DNA of 64,000 nt from contig JAYGXS010000003.1 of NCBI GenBank assembly GCA_036362985.1, positions 87,596,376 through 87,660,375 of the forward strand. Reading direction: 5' to 3'. The notes beneath the pieces are model-generated. The model did no database searches, was not told the origin of the DNA, and saw only the letters and a list, made by a program, of their open reading frames with translations. This document shows, piece by piece, positions 1 to 10,831 of the stretch (the first letter of the stretch is position 1; each line of letters opens with the position of its first letter). Source of the DNA: Ligula intestinalis. Its lineage: Eukaryota; Platyhelminthes; Cestoda; Diphyllobothriidea; Diphyllobothriidae. Both the position numbers and the translations under genes were made by a program.

Positions 1-341
1 CGTAACCCTTTCTCAAAGCCGGACTTCGGCCTAGTATTAACTGCAACTCTAAACCCAGGCCTAGCAGGAAAACTGAGCCCGCACCCAATCCAACAAAATA
101 CCCTGAACCTGAGCCTGATTGTAATCGGAACCTTAATTTTAACCTGTAAAGTAACCGTAATACCATCCCAATCCGTTATCGTAACAGTGGCTCTAACGGT
201 ATCCAGTATACGACAATCGTATGCATTATACTTTAATCGAATAGGTTGCAACCTGGGCAGACCTGGCAACATACGCGCCCAAAACACAAGACTCAACTTT
301 CACTGCACTTCTTGTCATATTAACCATGATAGCCATAACGG
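1..341. other. No gene seen
   Basis: No convincing reading frame. The first 180 bases are rich in degenerate AACCCT/AACCTNA words, possibly an eroded simple repeat. A similar C-and-A-rich stretch lies at about 35,890-36,000. Nothing else is recognisable. Confidence 0.4.
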
Positions 342-355
342 AAAATAATCGTATT

Positions 356-511
356 TTACCGACAAACACAGAGCACACCACTTAGGCATTTTCTGCCTCA
401 GCGGGCATCATCAGGTGGTCGTAGCCCAACTCCAGTGTAACATCCGAGTTTCGGACTCGCGTCTCTCCGGCCAGAAGCGAACAGTTTAACCCTTCAGCCA
501 CGTGTCCACCG
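356..511 (-). repeat. tRNA-derived SINE with hammerhead tail, copy 1
   Basis: Reading on the minus strand, a Pol III A box (TGGCTGAAGGG, 490-500) is followed 42 bases later by a B-box region (446-458). There a T-arm folds as CGAG/CTCG around a TCCGAAA loop. A hammerhead core (377-419) lies at the 3' end. Copy 2 at 575-748 is the inverted partner and shares head, middle and tail. The tRNA-like promoter plus ribozyme resembles the Sm-alpha SINE-like repeats of schistosomes by organisation. Identity with any named family was not tested. Confidence 0.7.
377..419 (-). ncRNA. Hammerhead ribozyme motif, type I, one core base altered
   Basis: On the minus strand: stem I ACCAC/GTGGT closes the motif, followed by an intact CUGAUGA core, stem II UGCC/GGCA with a six-base loop, intact GAAA, a minimal stem III, then the cleavage-site region. 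The expected U before the cleavage base reads A here (UAA), so this copy is probably inactive or weak. Copy 2 keeps UUA at that position but has lost CUGAUGA, so the two copies are complementary in their damage. Confidence 0.65.
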
Positions 512-574
512 TGAATGTCGGTTTTTGCTCGGGACTATATAGTAATGGATTACTGCGGACACAAGCCAACAACC

Positions 575-748
575 CGGTGGACGCGTAGCTGAAGGATTAG
601 AGTGTTCGCTTCTTGTCGGAGAGATGCGAGTTCAAAATCCATGTTTGGCAGTAATTTCTGCTATTACACTTAAGTTAGACTACCACCAACCAATGACGCC
701 CAATGAGGCAGAAAAGGCCTTAGTGGTGTGCTCTGTGTTCGTCGGTAA
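575..748 (+). repeat. tRNA-derived SINE with hammerhead tail, copy 2
   Basis: Inverted partner of the copy at 356-511, head-to-head with about 63 bases between them. The A box (TAGCTGAAGGA, 586-596) and B box (GAGTTCAAAATCC, 628-640) keep the same 42-base spacing. The 3' part carries a damaged hammerhead core and ends in the same GTGCTCTGTGTT-type tail. Confidence 0.65.
682..727 (+). ncRNA. Decayed hammerhead ribozyme motif
   Basis: Stem I ACCAC/GTGGT, stem II GCC/GGC, GAAA, and a two-base-pair stem III ending in UUA, a valid NUH cleavage triplet. The CUGAUGA core is replaced by a ten-base CAACCAATGA, so no cleavage is expected. Confidence 0.55.
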
Positions 749-1185
749 CATACAACTGTAACTTAAAGCTGACGAGTACATAACTATTTCACCTTGAAAA
801 CATACGATTGGGGTTTAAATTAGCTCGCAACAAAGGCATCAACCAGGATGGGTGCATCTTGAAACAGATGGGTGTACCATTACCCACCAATATAAAGGGA
901 AAATGCAGAAAAACGTAACGATGCAGGCCACATATGAGCAGATGACGTAGGAAAGAGCCATCCAATGACTAGAAAAGGGACACGTACTTTTGTGGACACG
1001 GTTAATATGTTGGTAGCATGCTCTTCTTCGCAATGTCTTTCCCACAGACTTCACAAGTATACTCCCGCAGGGCTGAAAACAAAAAAAGGGGAAATGACTA
1101 AAGACTGGAATGCTTTTTGCTTGCTGACACAGGGACCATATAAAACAGACAGGGACCAAATAATACAGAAAAATACCATAGTGCT

Positions 1186-3305
1186 GTGGAAGAATTCAGT
1201 CCTGATGACGGCTGCGGTCCAGCAGTACTGGCTAACTCGCGCCCAAACGCATTGGACACTGCAGAGTCTCGTCAGCTGAAATTGCTGTATACTAACGCCC
1301 AAAGTTTATTCTTGAATATTGATGAACTTCGAATACAGGTAGCCGATGGGTCCCCTGATGTTATAGCAATAACAGAAACCTGGATGCCACAGAGGACCAG
1401 TGATTCAGAAGTGGTGCTATGCGGACACCAACTATTTAGACGAGACCGAGTAGAACACCAAGGTGGAGGAGTTGCTATGTATGTAAAGAATGAATTAAGT
1501 GTGTGCGAGAAGCCTGAAAGGATTACTCATGGTATAGAGGCTATTTGGCTGACAATTAAGGCACGGGGGTCGCAGCCCCTGGAAGCCGTGGCGGTCTACC
1601 GACCACTGCGGACAAACAGTAATGCAGATGCGTGTTTACTGGTGTGAAGAAAGGAGATAGGAAGTCGACCTGATGTTGTACTCATGGGTGACTTCAATGC
1701 GCCCAGCATATGTTGGAACAATTTGCGGGCCAATTGTTCTAAAAACGCCTTTGATCACCATCTGCTAAAAACAACACTTGAGGCCCTTCTCACAAAACAC
1801 ATCCTTATTTCAACTAGAGCACGTGGAGGGCAACAAGCTAGTTGTTTAGATCACGTCTTCACGAAGCATCCCGACACTATAGACGAGGTATGCTGCCTAC
1901 CTCCACTAGGTCGAATTGATCATGCCATTCTTTTGTGGGAATATGGTCTTTACTCGCTACCCCTACAGTAGACGAACCAAGGCCAAATATATGGCGAGGT
2001 GACTTCTCACAAATGAGAGTAGAGGCATCACAAATAGACTGGGGTCTTCTTTTCTCTGGGGATGTGACTGAGGACTGGAATACATTTAAGGAGTGGTTGT
2101 TGCAGCTAATGCGCAGTCATTGTCCACTTTCAGTGCCCAAGGTATCTAGCCGACCTCCATGGCTGAACAGAGCTATCAAAAGGGAGATAGATAAAAAGAA
2201 AGCTTTGGAAGAAGTTTTGCAACACAAGCCGCAACGAAGATTTTGAACAGTACAAAATCCAGCGGAACAAGGTAGAAAATGGTTTTCAAAGCACGACGGG
2301 ACATTGAGAGCGATCTACTTCGTCGAGCTGTCAATAATTTAAAGTTGCTATACCGTTATTTACGGGAAAGCACACGTAACAGGAACCCGATTTCTGCTAT
2401 GCAAACTGATGATGGTCACGAAATCTCCGACTGTAAAAACAAAGCAGAACATTTTGCTGAGTTCTTTCAGACTGTCTTCACCATAGAACCTCCCTTCGTT
2501 GCAACTGTTGACGAGATCGTGGAAGCACCAAATATTGGGGATGTTTTGTTTGAAGAAGAGACGACTTTCGAGAACAAAAAAGCTTGAAGGAATGTAAATC
2601 TCCGGGTCCAGATGAAATTCCTGCCAAATTGCTCAAGGAACTTGCTAGAGAGCTAGCTAAACCCCTTTCACTAGTGGGCCAGAAATCGTTTGATACTGGA
2701 ATACTTCCTCCAGACTGGAAATTAGCGCATATTACACCGCTTTACAAAAGCGGTGGTCGTGCATCTGCGAATAACTACCGACCTGTGAGTCTGACCTCCA
2801 TATGCTGCAAAGTAATGTAGAAGATCATCAAGAAGCAATTGATGAAAGATTGTGAAACTCACAATATATTGTCAAATGCGAAATTTGGATTCCGTAGGGG
2901 AAGGTCATGTGTAACAAACTTGCTTTGTACAATGCAAAGCTGGACAAGGGCAATTGATGCAAAAGAAACTGTACATGCAGCCTTCATTGATTTCCGGAAC
3001 GCCTATGACAGTGTTTCACACCAACGTCTCCTGCATAAGTTGAGACTGATGGGTATCGGAGGCAGACTTCTTACGCGGATTGAGAATTTCCCATCTGGTG
3101 GTTATCAAACGGCGGGTGTAGGACGACAACAGCAAAGGCCGACAGTCATCGAGTGTGGAGTACCTCAAGGTTCAGTACTCGGACTCACCCTCTTTCTCTT
3201 GTTCGTAAATGATTGTGTACAGGAATTGGACTGCGAGTGTGCCATGTTTGCAGATGGTGTAAAAATATGGAGGGTCATCAGGTGTGCTGCCGATGAAGAA
3301 TACTT
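1186..3305 (+). pseudogene. CR1-like LINE ORF2 (endonuclease and RT), family A, dead
   Basis: Fragments in several frames form one non-LTR retrotransposon ORF2. The APE-type endonuclease starts with a LYTNAQSL motif and an ITETW motif (1186-1647), continues with GDFNAP, and ends near an LDHVF segment (1684-1971). The RT follows with KSPGPDEIPAKLL, NYRPVSL, FGFRRGRSC, a motif A aspartate in FIDFRNAYD and GVPQGSVLG (2584-3342). Stops and frameshifts separate the pieces. The active-site FADD reads FADG, losing a catalytic aspartate. The product would copy LINE RNA into nicked DNA in the nucleus. Its closest relative here is the element at 4,581-9,588. Homology to family A stops near 3,305, where family B sequence takes over in another frame. 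Confidence 0.85.
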
Positions 3306-4580
3306 TCAGGCATTGTTGGTGACGATCATCAACCGGAATTAAGCATTGACGGCCACGAACTAAATGTCCCAGGAGTTATCAAGGATTTGGGCATATCCTA
3401 CTCTAATAGTCTCAATTTGTCAGAGCCCTGTGCCCTGATAGTCTCGAAAGCACGCCGAACCACCGGATTTATCCTTAGAAATTTTAAGACTATCAAGGTT
3501 AGAACTAGCCTTTATAATATGTACGTGAGACCTAGTCTTGAATACTGCTCACCCTTATTCAGTCTTCTGCGCACTAGTGAACGGACGAAAATAGAATCGG
3601 TGCAGCACTTCTTCACTAGAAGAGTTTTCACTACAGAACACCGTAACTTAACCTACCAACAAAGGTGCAAACTTATAAAGCTGGATCCACTTTGGCTTCG
3701 TCGATTGCAGAAGGGTCTATTTTTACTGTTTAAACTTTTGAATGGTCAAACCTTTAATCCTCTTAGTACAATAAGGCAGCTTGAGCACTCTCGACGCGCC
3801 AGTCATCGAGACGTATTTTTATTTCTTCTCATGGCACGCACAGTTAATAATAATAATAAGGTTTATTTGTAAAGCACATCTTTGGCGCCGTCAAAAAACC
3901 CCGGAAGGCAGGAAAAAACCTAACCCAAACCCCTTCTTTCGCAGTGACCATTGTATTTGTTTTGGTCTTTTGCTAGGTCAATAGTGTGCGAAATAAGGAG
4001 TATGTTTTAAGTGAAAAAAACCTGACTTCTAGGGAACAAAGCGAGGACAACATGAAATAAAAATAAGTACCGGCAATTCTTTTCAGTAAATGCCATATCA
4101 ATCTGGAATAAGCTGCCCAAAAGTATTAAAACCCAGCAAAACTACCCTATGTTTAAGAGAGCTATAACTAGTTTTCTACATTCAGGACAACTTTCACGAA
4201 TTTTGGGTGCTGACTCGGTGGAATCTCTCTTTCACTCTGATGGCGTTCGTGGACTTTGAACCCCGCCAGGCTTCACTGCTGAAGATAATGCGGCTGAAGC
4301 AGCAGCCCGCAGTCTGCTAACCTTTCAGCCGATAGCGCGTAACTTTTGCCGACAACCATTGAAGGAAGACTGAGAACACTGTGTTCTTGTGCCAACCCTC
4401 TCCGTCTGGAACTAATGTTTTTAAACGATATGAAACAGTTCTCCTGCTGATGAGTCAACTCAGCTTACAACTGTACATTTATTCCGTTTGTATCATACCT
4501 TTGAAGGCGGGTTTTTTTTTCACTTGAAACAAACTCCCTATCTCGCCCAGTATTGACAAAACAAAAAACCTGAAACAAAA
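3306..4580 (+). pseudogene. CR1 family B 3' end: RT C-terminus and 3' UTR
   Basis: From 3,306 the sequence matches the family B element at 17,398-18,550, not the upstream family A. The ORF at 3387-3872 encodes the RT thumb/C-terminal region (VRPSLEYCSPLF, RRVFTTEHRNLTYQQRCKLI). A 3' UTR follows with the shared CGTGGACTTTGAACCCCGCC block at 4,245. It ends at about 4,580, where the first arm of the family B 3' hairpin is present but the second is missing. An antisense insert splits the last coding part at 3,854-4,061. Confidence 0.75.
3854..4061 (-). mobile_element. Antisense CR1 3'-tail insertion
   Basis: The block interrupts family B coding sequence that is continuous in the copy at 17,919-17,940. 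On the minus strand it resembles the family B 3' UTR (GGTTAGGTTTTTTCCTG and following, ending in AATAAACC then a TTATTA repeat), but is more diverged. It reads as a 5'-truncated retroposed LINE tail in opposite orientation. Confidence 0.6.
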
Positions 4581-5130
4581 CAGAAAACAATTGGCGCGTC
4601 CTTCGAAATCGGTTTGACTGTTTCGGACTCCCAGGGATTTAGTCGCTTCGGGATTTCACACTTCTGGACACTCTCGCGGACTCCAGATATTAAGCATTGG
4701 ATACTATTCAACAATCTCGTCATCGTGGAATTTTTATTGTGTCGAAATTCATCAGAAGACAGAATCAAAGTGGAATTTGTTTCTCAAGTCGTTGAACTGA
4801 ACTCGCAACCTACAAACAAACAAGCGAAAACAGCCTAAAACGACCAAGGTGCTAGGATCTCAAGCTTTATCGAAGATTAGCAGTTATTCAGGACCTCGAA
4901 GATCTACAAACGGCTGAGTCGTTCCTGAATATCCTGCATATTGTTTATACACATTTGAAAGTGCTTCTAAGCAATTAGGCGTATTGTTTTCTCAGTCTGC
5001 TTCAAATATTTGCAATACTCTACACATTGTCGGAAGATTTTCGTTATTTTGAATATCAGTCAACACACTACGTCCCAGTCACAAAGGCAAATTTAAAATT
5101 TCGAATTTAATCGTTTCGTTTGCAACTAAA
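4581..5130 (+). other. Probable 5' UTR of family A CR1 element
   Basis: Non-coding stretch between the broken family B tail and the ORF1 start. No reading frame above background and no recognisable promoter motif. It is called a 5' UTR only because it leads directly into ORF1 of the following LINE. Confidence 0.4.
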
Positions 5131-6558
5131 ATGGACGTAGAAACTATTGCTGCCGATAATTCTACAAAACTGCCAGCGGGGCTGGGAATCGAACAGCGGA
5201 TACCTCGGGTGGAAGTCGAATGGCTAACCGATGGAGCTATAGAAGCGTATAGCCGTAAGGATCAAATTCAGTCATCAAATACAAAATATCGGTCACGAAG
5301 CTTATTGAAAAGTCCTCCTGCCAAGCGAACTAAAAGTCTTAAATGTTTAAGGGAGGCAACTCATAAAGATGAAGCCTGCCTATCATATTTTACCCTTCTT
5401 AACAAATTTACGAAACTTGAGGAAGTGGTTAATAGTCTTAGAGTGGAGCTGGAAGAGCTGAAGAAATTTTCTCGACTTCACCCTCACGAGGAAACACTGG
5501 TGATGCATTAACTTGAGGGAGAAGACCTAACGTACGCAGCAGCAGCATCTCTCGCCGAAGCGTCTGCGCACAAAAATGATCAGGCAAGTAACATAAATGG
5601 TCAAGTTGTCCTCGACTAGGAGCGCCGTGATCAAGATTCTACAGAAACATCTCTAACGATCTGCGGGACTAATACTCTGCGCCCGATCTCAGCACATGAG
5701 GAACTTTCCGAATTAAAAACCCCGCTAATTATAGGCTCATTTTCCGGACCGAAAGTGCAAAATGTACCCAGCACATCAACCACTCCTAGTGGGTATGCTA
5801 AGGCTGCATACAAATCACAGAAGGAAACCACAAATGTAGAAGGGGAGCAGCAGGAAGCCAGACCTGATCGGTGCCATCCCAGACTCCAAATTAAGGCTAT
5901 CTCTGGTAATGGTAGCGGAAACGCAAAGTCAAAAACTATTCCTAACAACATCTCGGGGTCTTCCGACAGCAGTAAGACTGGAAATACATCACGGGTTTCC
6001 CTTGACCGACAAAACTGCATAGTTGTTCAAGACGAGTCAAACGGAACTACAGGTAAGGTATTAGAGAAGTCGTCCATAAATCGGAAAAACAACATTATCA
6101 TACAAGGTGCTCCTGAGTCCACGTTTGACAGTACAACGGGACGAGTTGCACACGACTATGATCGAATACACGAATACGTCAGCGCTGTCCTAAAGAATGG
6201 GGAAACCTATACCGTCAATAAAGCCTTCCGTCTGGGTAAAGCAGACCTAGGCCGCGACCTACAAACAAACCCAAGGCCTCTCAAAGTTATATTTGATAAC
6301 GAAGGCTTGGCATCAAAATTGCTAAAAGGAAAAACGGCCTTACGAAATTCGCACAAGCAAGTGTTTTTTCAGCCAGAATACGAGCCGAGGGAGCGGATGA
6401 AAATGAGGCAACTAAAGATAGAATTGAGAGAAAGGACCAAAAGTGGGGCAAAGGGCCTGAAAATAAAAGATGGGCAAATAATTCAAGTCAAGGAGCCCTT
6501 CCTCTGGCCAAAACCTGTCACGATGAGGGTTGGGCCTCACGGAGTAAACTGTAACTAA
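5131..6558 (+). pseudogene. CR1 ORF1 (RNA-binding protein), two in-frame stops
   Basis: One reading frame of 475 codons plus stop, broken only by TAA at 5509-5511 and TAG at 5617-5619. The N-terminal third has a probable coiled coil (around residues 85-115, LEEVVNSLRVELEELKK). The C-terminal third (from about residue 320) begins with the block NNIIIQGAPES and continues with basic and RRM-like sequence ending in a LWPKP motif. The same block recurs in ORF1 of the elements at 14,821 and 38,750. ORF1 proteins of this LINE class bind the element RNA and assist target-primed reverse transcription. ORF2 follows within about 10 bases. The start is the first ATG after the 5' UTR. The two stops make it a pseudogene unless they are sequencing errors. 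Confidence 0.8.
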
Positions 6559-6563
6559 AGGTC

Positions 6564-9409
6564 CTAACCGCAAATGTACAAAGCTTGTTTAACAAGCTGG
6601 ACGAACTAAAAAACTTGGTCGAGGAGGTGAAACCAGACATCATGGCTTTAACTGAAACCTGGCTTTCAAAAGATATCGCTGATTCTGAATTATCACTTAG
6701 AGGATATCAGCTTTTCAGGAAAGACAGAAAAACTAGGGGGGAGGGCTTATAGTCTATGTCACTTGCAAGCTGACAGCCACGGCTGAAGTACCAGTCCCAG
6801 CACGAGATGTGGAAATGCTAAATATTACTATATCTGCTAAGTACGCCAGGCCAATGACGCTTTCGGTGGCATACCGCCCGCCAAACCATTCTCATGACCA
6901 AGACACTAGCCTCATAGCAGAATTGTATGGGGTATGTGAGAAAAAAGACATCCTTATTGTTGGGGACTTTAACGCTCCTGGTGTTGACTGGCAGACATGG
7001 ACTGCACAGGGTCTTCAAGACAACTTCAATCACAAATTACTACAATGGGCCACAGCCAAACTGCTCTGCCAAACCGTCGCGTTTGGAACGCGGGCTAGGG
7101 AAGGACAACAGTCGAACTGTCTCGACCTTATCTTTACACGAGAGGAGGAAACTGTAATTGACCTGCAGGATCGACCACCATTAGGGTCAAGCGACCATAT
7201 TATGCTGTATTTCGAGTATTCGCTGTTCTCCAAACCCTACTCCTCCGACACATGGGAAAGTAACATTTGGAAGGGCGACTACCCACTTATGAGAATAGAA
7301 ATGTCAAAGGTATCATGGGAAACAGATCTCCAAGGTGGGGCAAATGAACAGTGGATGACCTTTAGCTCGACGTTGAAAAGGACTCTCTGTCTCAACTGTC
7401 CCTTCAGAAGAAAGACAAGTACGAATTGCCCGAAGTGGATGAACTCAAACTTGCAGGCCGCTTTCAAAAAAAGAAACCGCTTCTGGAGACGCTACAGACT
7501 AACCGGCTCCGGTAAACACTTACGGGAGTATAAGCAACAACGTAACATTTGTAAAAGAGAAGCTACTAAACTGCGCAAGAAATACGAGTTGAACATATTA
7601 CATAAGTCGCTGGAACACCCCAAGATCTTGTACGGTTACATACGTAGCACGAAGAGATCCCAGGAACTGATCCCTGCCCTTAGATCAGCCGATGGACAAT
7701 TGGTGACCGAAGACCAGATGAAAGCCTCCCTCCTCTCCGATTTCTTTGAATCCGTCTACACCCGAGAGCCTACAACTTTTGCTGACGGTCCGTCCGCTCA
7801 TCAACCGATAACTGCACCCTTACCCTCCTCCTTATTGCCCAAAATAGAGGACCTAGAGTTTTCACACAACACTGTCAGGGCCGAATTACTCCAACTTAAG
7901 CCTGCCAAATCACCTGGGCCGGACAAAATTCCTGCACTAGCACTAAAAGAATTAGCTAACGAACTATGCAAAACCCTGGCTGCCATCTTCCAGAAATCTT
8001 TTGACGAAGGCGAACTCCCAGAAGAATGGAAGTGGGCAAACGTCACCCCGATCTATAAGGGAGGTTCGCGACTTGATTGCGCAAATTACCGTCCTGTCAG
8101 TCTAACTTGCATCGCGAGCAAAGTAATGGAGCGCATTATTAAAAAGCATTTAATGTATTTCCTCGAAAGCAAAAAAATACTATATGATGGACAGCACGGC
8201 TTTCGCCCAGGACGCTCTTGCCTCACGAGTGCTCATTACTCACAGGAGAAGCGGACAAAGGCCGCTGATAAAGGCTATCCAATTGATGTTATATTCTTCG
8301 ACTTCAAAAAGGCCTTCCAAAATATGCCACACAGGCTTCTTCTGCAGAAGATTTGGGACGTGGGAATCCAAGGGAAAATGTATAATTGGATCACTAGTTT
8401 TTTGTCCCTCAGAGAACAGAGGGTCGTTGTCGGAAACACCACCTCAGAATGGACAATGGTTGAGAGTGGTGTACCACAAGGCTCAGTTTTGGGTCCGCTG
8501 CCATTCCTGATTTACGTAAACGACTGTCTCAATGAGCTTGATTGCGCAGCTGTCATGTTTGCGGATGACATAAAAATATGGGCTGAAGTAAGGTGCGCCG
8601 ACGACGCAAAGAAACTACAGTCGAACATCGATAAACTGGTTATCTGGTCGTCCACGTGGCTTCTTAACTTTAATGTATCCAAGTGTCTTGTTCTACACAT
8701 AAGCCCGGGGCGAAAAGTGCCACCGAAACACAGTTATTTTATCAATGGTACCGCATTAAACGAGGTTAAGACACACAAAGATCTGGGTATATGGACAACC
8801 GCGAACTTGATGCAAACAGAGCACTGTAAAACGTCCGTCCAGAAAGCAACTAGTACCCTGCACTGGATCAGACGAGCGTTCAAAATCTTTCCACCTGAAC
8901 TCTTCGGAAAAATATTTGGCACCTTTGTGAGACCAGATCTTGAATACGGAATGCCAGTTTGGACACCGTGGTTGAAGAAAGATGTGGAGCTTCTTGAACA
9001 AGTGCAACGCAGGGCAACAAAGATGGTCGACGGTCTCAGAGACTTACCATATCAGGAGAGATTGATAAAACTTGACCTTTTTCCTTTGTCTTACAGGAAC
9101 GTTCAGTGCAGCCTGCTCTGGACATTCCATATAATCAGGGGCCTTATTTCCTCCCTAAAAGTGGAGGATTTCTTCCAATTAGCCACCACTTCTCACCTGC
9201 GTGGGCATCCTTACAAGGTCACAAACGAACGCACCCGATTAGACCTCCGAAAATATTTCTTCAGTCAACGCATGGTCTGGCCTTGGAACTTGCTACCAAG
9301 CGAGACGGTTTCCGCTGACACAGTTGCGGAATTTAAAAGAAGACTTGAAATGATTTTATTTGAGAAAAGGCGACTTTTACAACACGATTTCCTACTGCCA
9401 GCACTGTGA
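6564..9409 (+). pseudogene. CR1 ORF2 endonuclease/reverse transcriptase, nearly intact
   Basis: The best preserved polymerase in the window. The first 57 codons (TANVQSLFNKLDELK, then ALTETW) lie in a frame that breaks in a G-run at about 6,735-6,740. A long open frame then runs 6809-9409. The endonuclease shows VGDFNAPG and SSDHIM. The RT shows SPGPDKIPA, NYRPVSLT, GFRPGRSC, motif A FFDFKKAF, GVPQGSVLGP and an intact FADD. The C-terminal end includes the VRPDLEYGM and WNLLPSETV blocks typical of CR1/jockey ORF2. It nicks DNA and primes LINE cDNA synthesis. Apart from the single frameshift all key RT residues are present. The frameshift could be an assembly error in a homopolymer. It lies directly downstream of ORF1. 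Confidence 0.85.
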
Positions 9410-9588
9410 ACAATTTTTTTGGCTTTAGACCGTTTTCATTCTTTTCCGTGAAAATTCACTCGAAATTCTGTTATGATATCATATGTGCTCCCCCGAATGC
9501 ATATTAACTGTAAGAATAACTGTTTGCGTTACATTAATAGGGTCCTCAAGGGCATTTCTTGCCTGTTACCCTTAAAATATACATATAC
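9410..9588 (+). other. CR1 family A 3' UTR
   Basis: Sequence after the ORF2 stop. It ends with a GGGTCCTCAAGGGCATTTCTTGCC-type block, of which related versions end the elements at about 10,576-10,610 and 40,200-40,240. A short GGC/GCC hairpin in this block may be the 3' recognition feature for the RT (inference). Confidence 0.55.
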
Positions 9589-9738
9589 AAAACCAATACT
9601 GGCTGCAACATAGGGAGTTTGTGTTAGGTTTTTTTCCGGTCTTCGAGGTGTTGGAAGGCGCCCAAGAGGTGCATTACCAACTCTGTATAATTGCCTGTAA
9701 ACTGGCATAATAAACATATTATTATTATATTATTATTA
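9589..9738 (+). mobile_element. 5'-truncated CR1 family B tail
   Basis: Begins inside the family B hairpin (AACCAATACTGGC), continues through TTTCCGGTCTTCGAGG and ends in AATAAACATATTATTATTA. Other copies are at 14,631, 18,480, 22,917 and 54,486. It is a retroposed 3' fragment. Confidence 0.75.
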
Positions 9739-10640
9739 AACGATTGGTCGCATAGATGGCTGCTGTCCTTCAATTCTAACAAATGCACTCTGCTGCGCCT
9801 GGGAAATCGAAATGCGGTGCCTTATGCGCGACCCTACCATTTGAATGGAATCTTTCTGCAAGAAACAAAAATACAGTAGGATCTCGGAATCTGGATGACA
9901 GACAATCTCAAACCTTCTAAACAATGTTGTAAGGCGGCTAAAACTGCAACTTCAATGTTGTACGCCATCAAGTGGGCATTCACGGTTTTTGATGAAGACT
10001 GTTTCTCGAAAATCTTCGGTACCTTCATAAGGCCACATCTTGAATACGCGATTCAAGCCTGGAGACCGTGGATGTGGCAGGATTATAACGTACTTGAGAG
10101 GGTGCAGCGGCGAGCAAAAAATTAGTAAGAGGCCAAGGTTCACTACCACATGAGATCCGCCTAAATAATCTGAATCACTATCCTTTGAGTTATAGGTAGC
10201 TACGCGGAGATTTGATACAAACCTTCCGTATCGTGCGTGGCTTTGACTGCGCTCTCATGTGTGACGACTTCTTCCAACTCGCCGCTACAACTAATCTCCG
10301 GGGGCATCCCTTCAAACTGTATGTGCCCCAAGGACGATTGGAAGACTTTTTTCTCTAATCATGCCGTGGTCCCGTGGAATAACCTTCCTGAGGCGATTTT
10401 TATGTCCCAATCTGTGGAGATATTTAAACACCGACTTGATATGCACATGCTACAACACAACGTAAACTATGTGACAAATTAACCTTGAAACACCACTGCA
10501 CCATGTGACTGTCTATATTTTCCTGAATGAAAACTTGTTTAAATTGTTTATAATTCTTGAGATTTTGATGTGACAAATGGGGAGTTCAAAGGCGCAAGCC
10601 TATTTTTCCCTCAAACATACTGACTGACTGATTATCTTTC
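9739..10640 (+). pseudogene. CR1 RT C-terminal fragment
   Basis: Degenerate copy of the last third of a family A-like ORF2. It runs from an IVIWSSTWLLNFN-like block (NDWSHRWLLSFNSNKC), through DLGIWMTDNL, IFGTFIRPHLEYAI and ERVQRRAK, to VVPWNNLPEAI (10,237-10,482). Frameshifts and stops divide it. The end carries the CAAAGGCGCAAGCCTATTT block seen in other CR1 3' ends, then a short TGAC repeat. It is 5'-truncated, as is usual for LINE insertions. Confidence 0.75.
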
Positions 10641-10831
10641 GTTTTCTTCTATAAATTATCCGTAAGTACCAGTGCTTACGCTGCAAAAATCTGCTTCCAT
10701 CCTCCTCGTTGGTTTGGTTTATACTTGCTTACATAGCATTCTGTTAACCATCTGGCTTTCTTTCAGCAACTTATATAAGTTAAAACAGTTAGTTTATTCT
10801 GAATCCCTGACTGTTTTCGTGCTAAATCTAC
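10641..10831. other. AT-rich spacer
   Basis: Short AT-rich segment between two LINE fragments. It has small ORFs without recognisable content. Confidence 0.3.

Noticed and set aside
839..1302. Overlapping ORFs before the first LINE
   Set aside because: Short frames on both strands without motifs. Likely chance.
4440..4475. CTGATGAGTC in the family B 3' UTR (also 22,854 and 54,424) as a hammerhead core
   Set aside because: No GAAA follows at the right distance, and the local fold is a simple CTGA/TCAG hairpin. GAAAC lies upstream in the wrong order.
10237..10482. An independent small gene
   Set aside because: It is the C-terminal block of a CR1 ORF2 (WNNLPEAIF), part of the fragment at 9,739-10,640.
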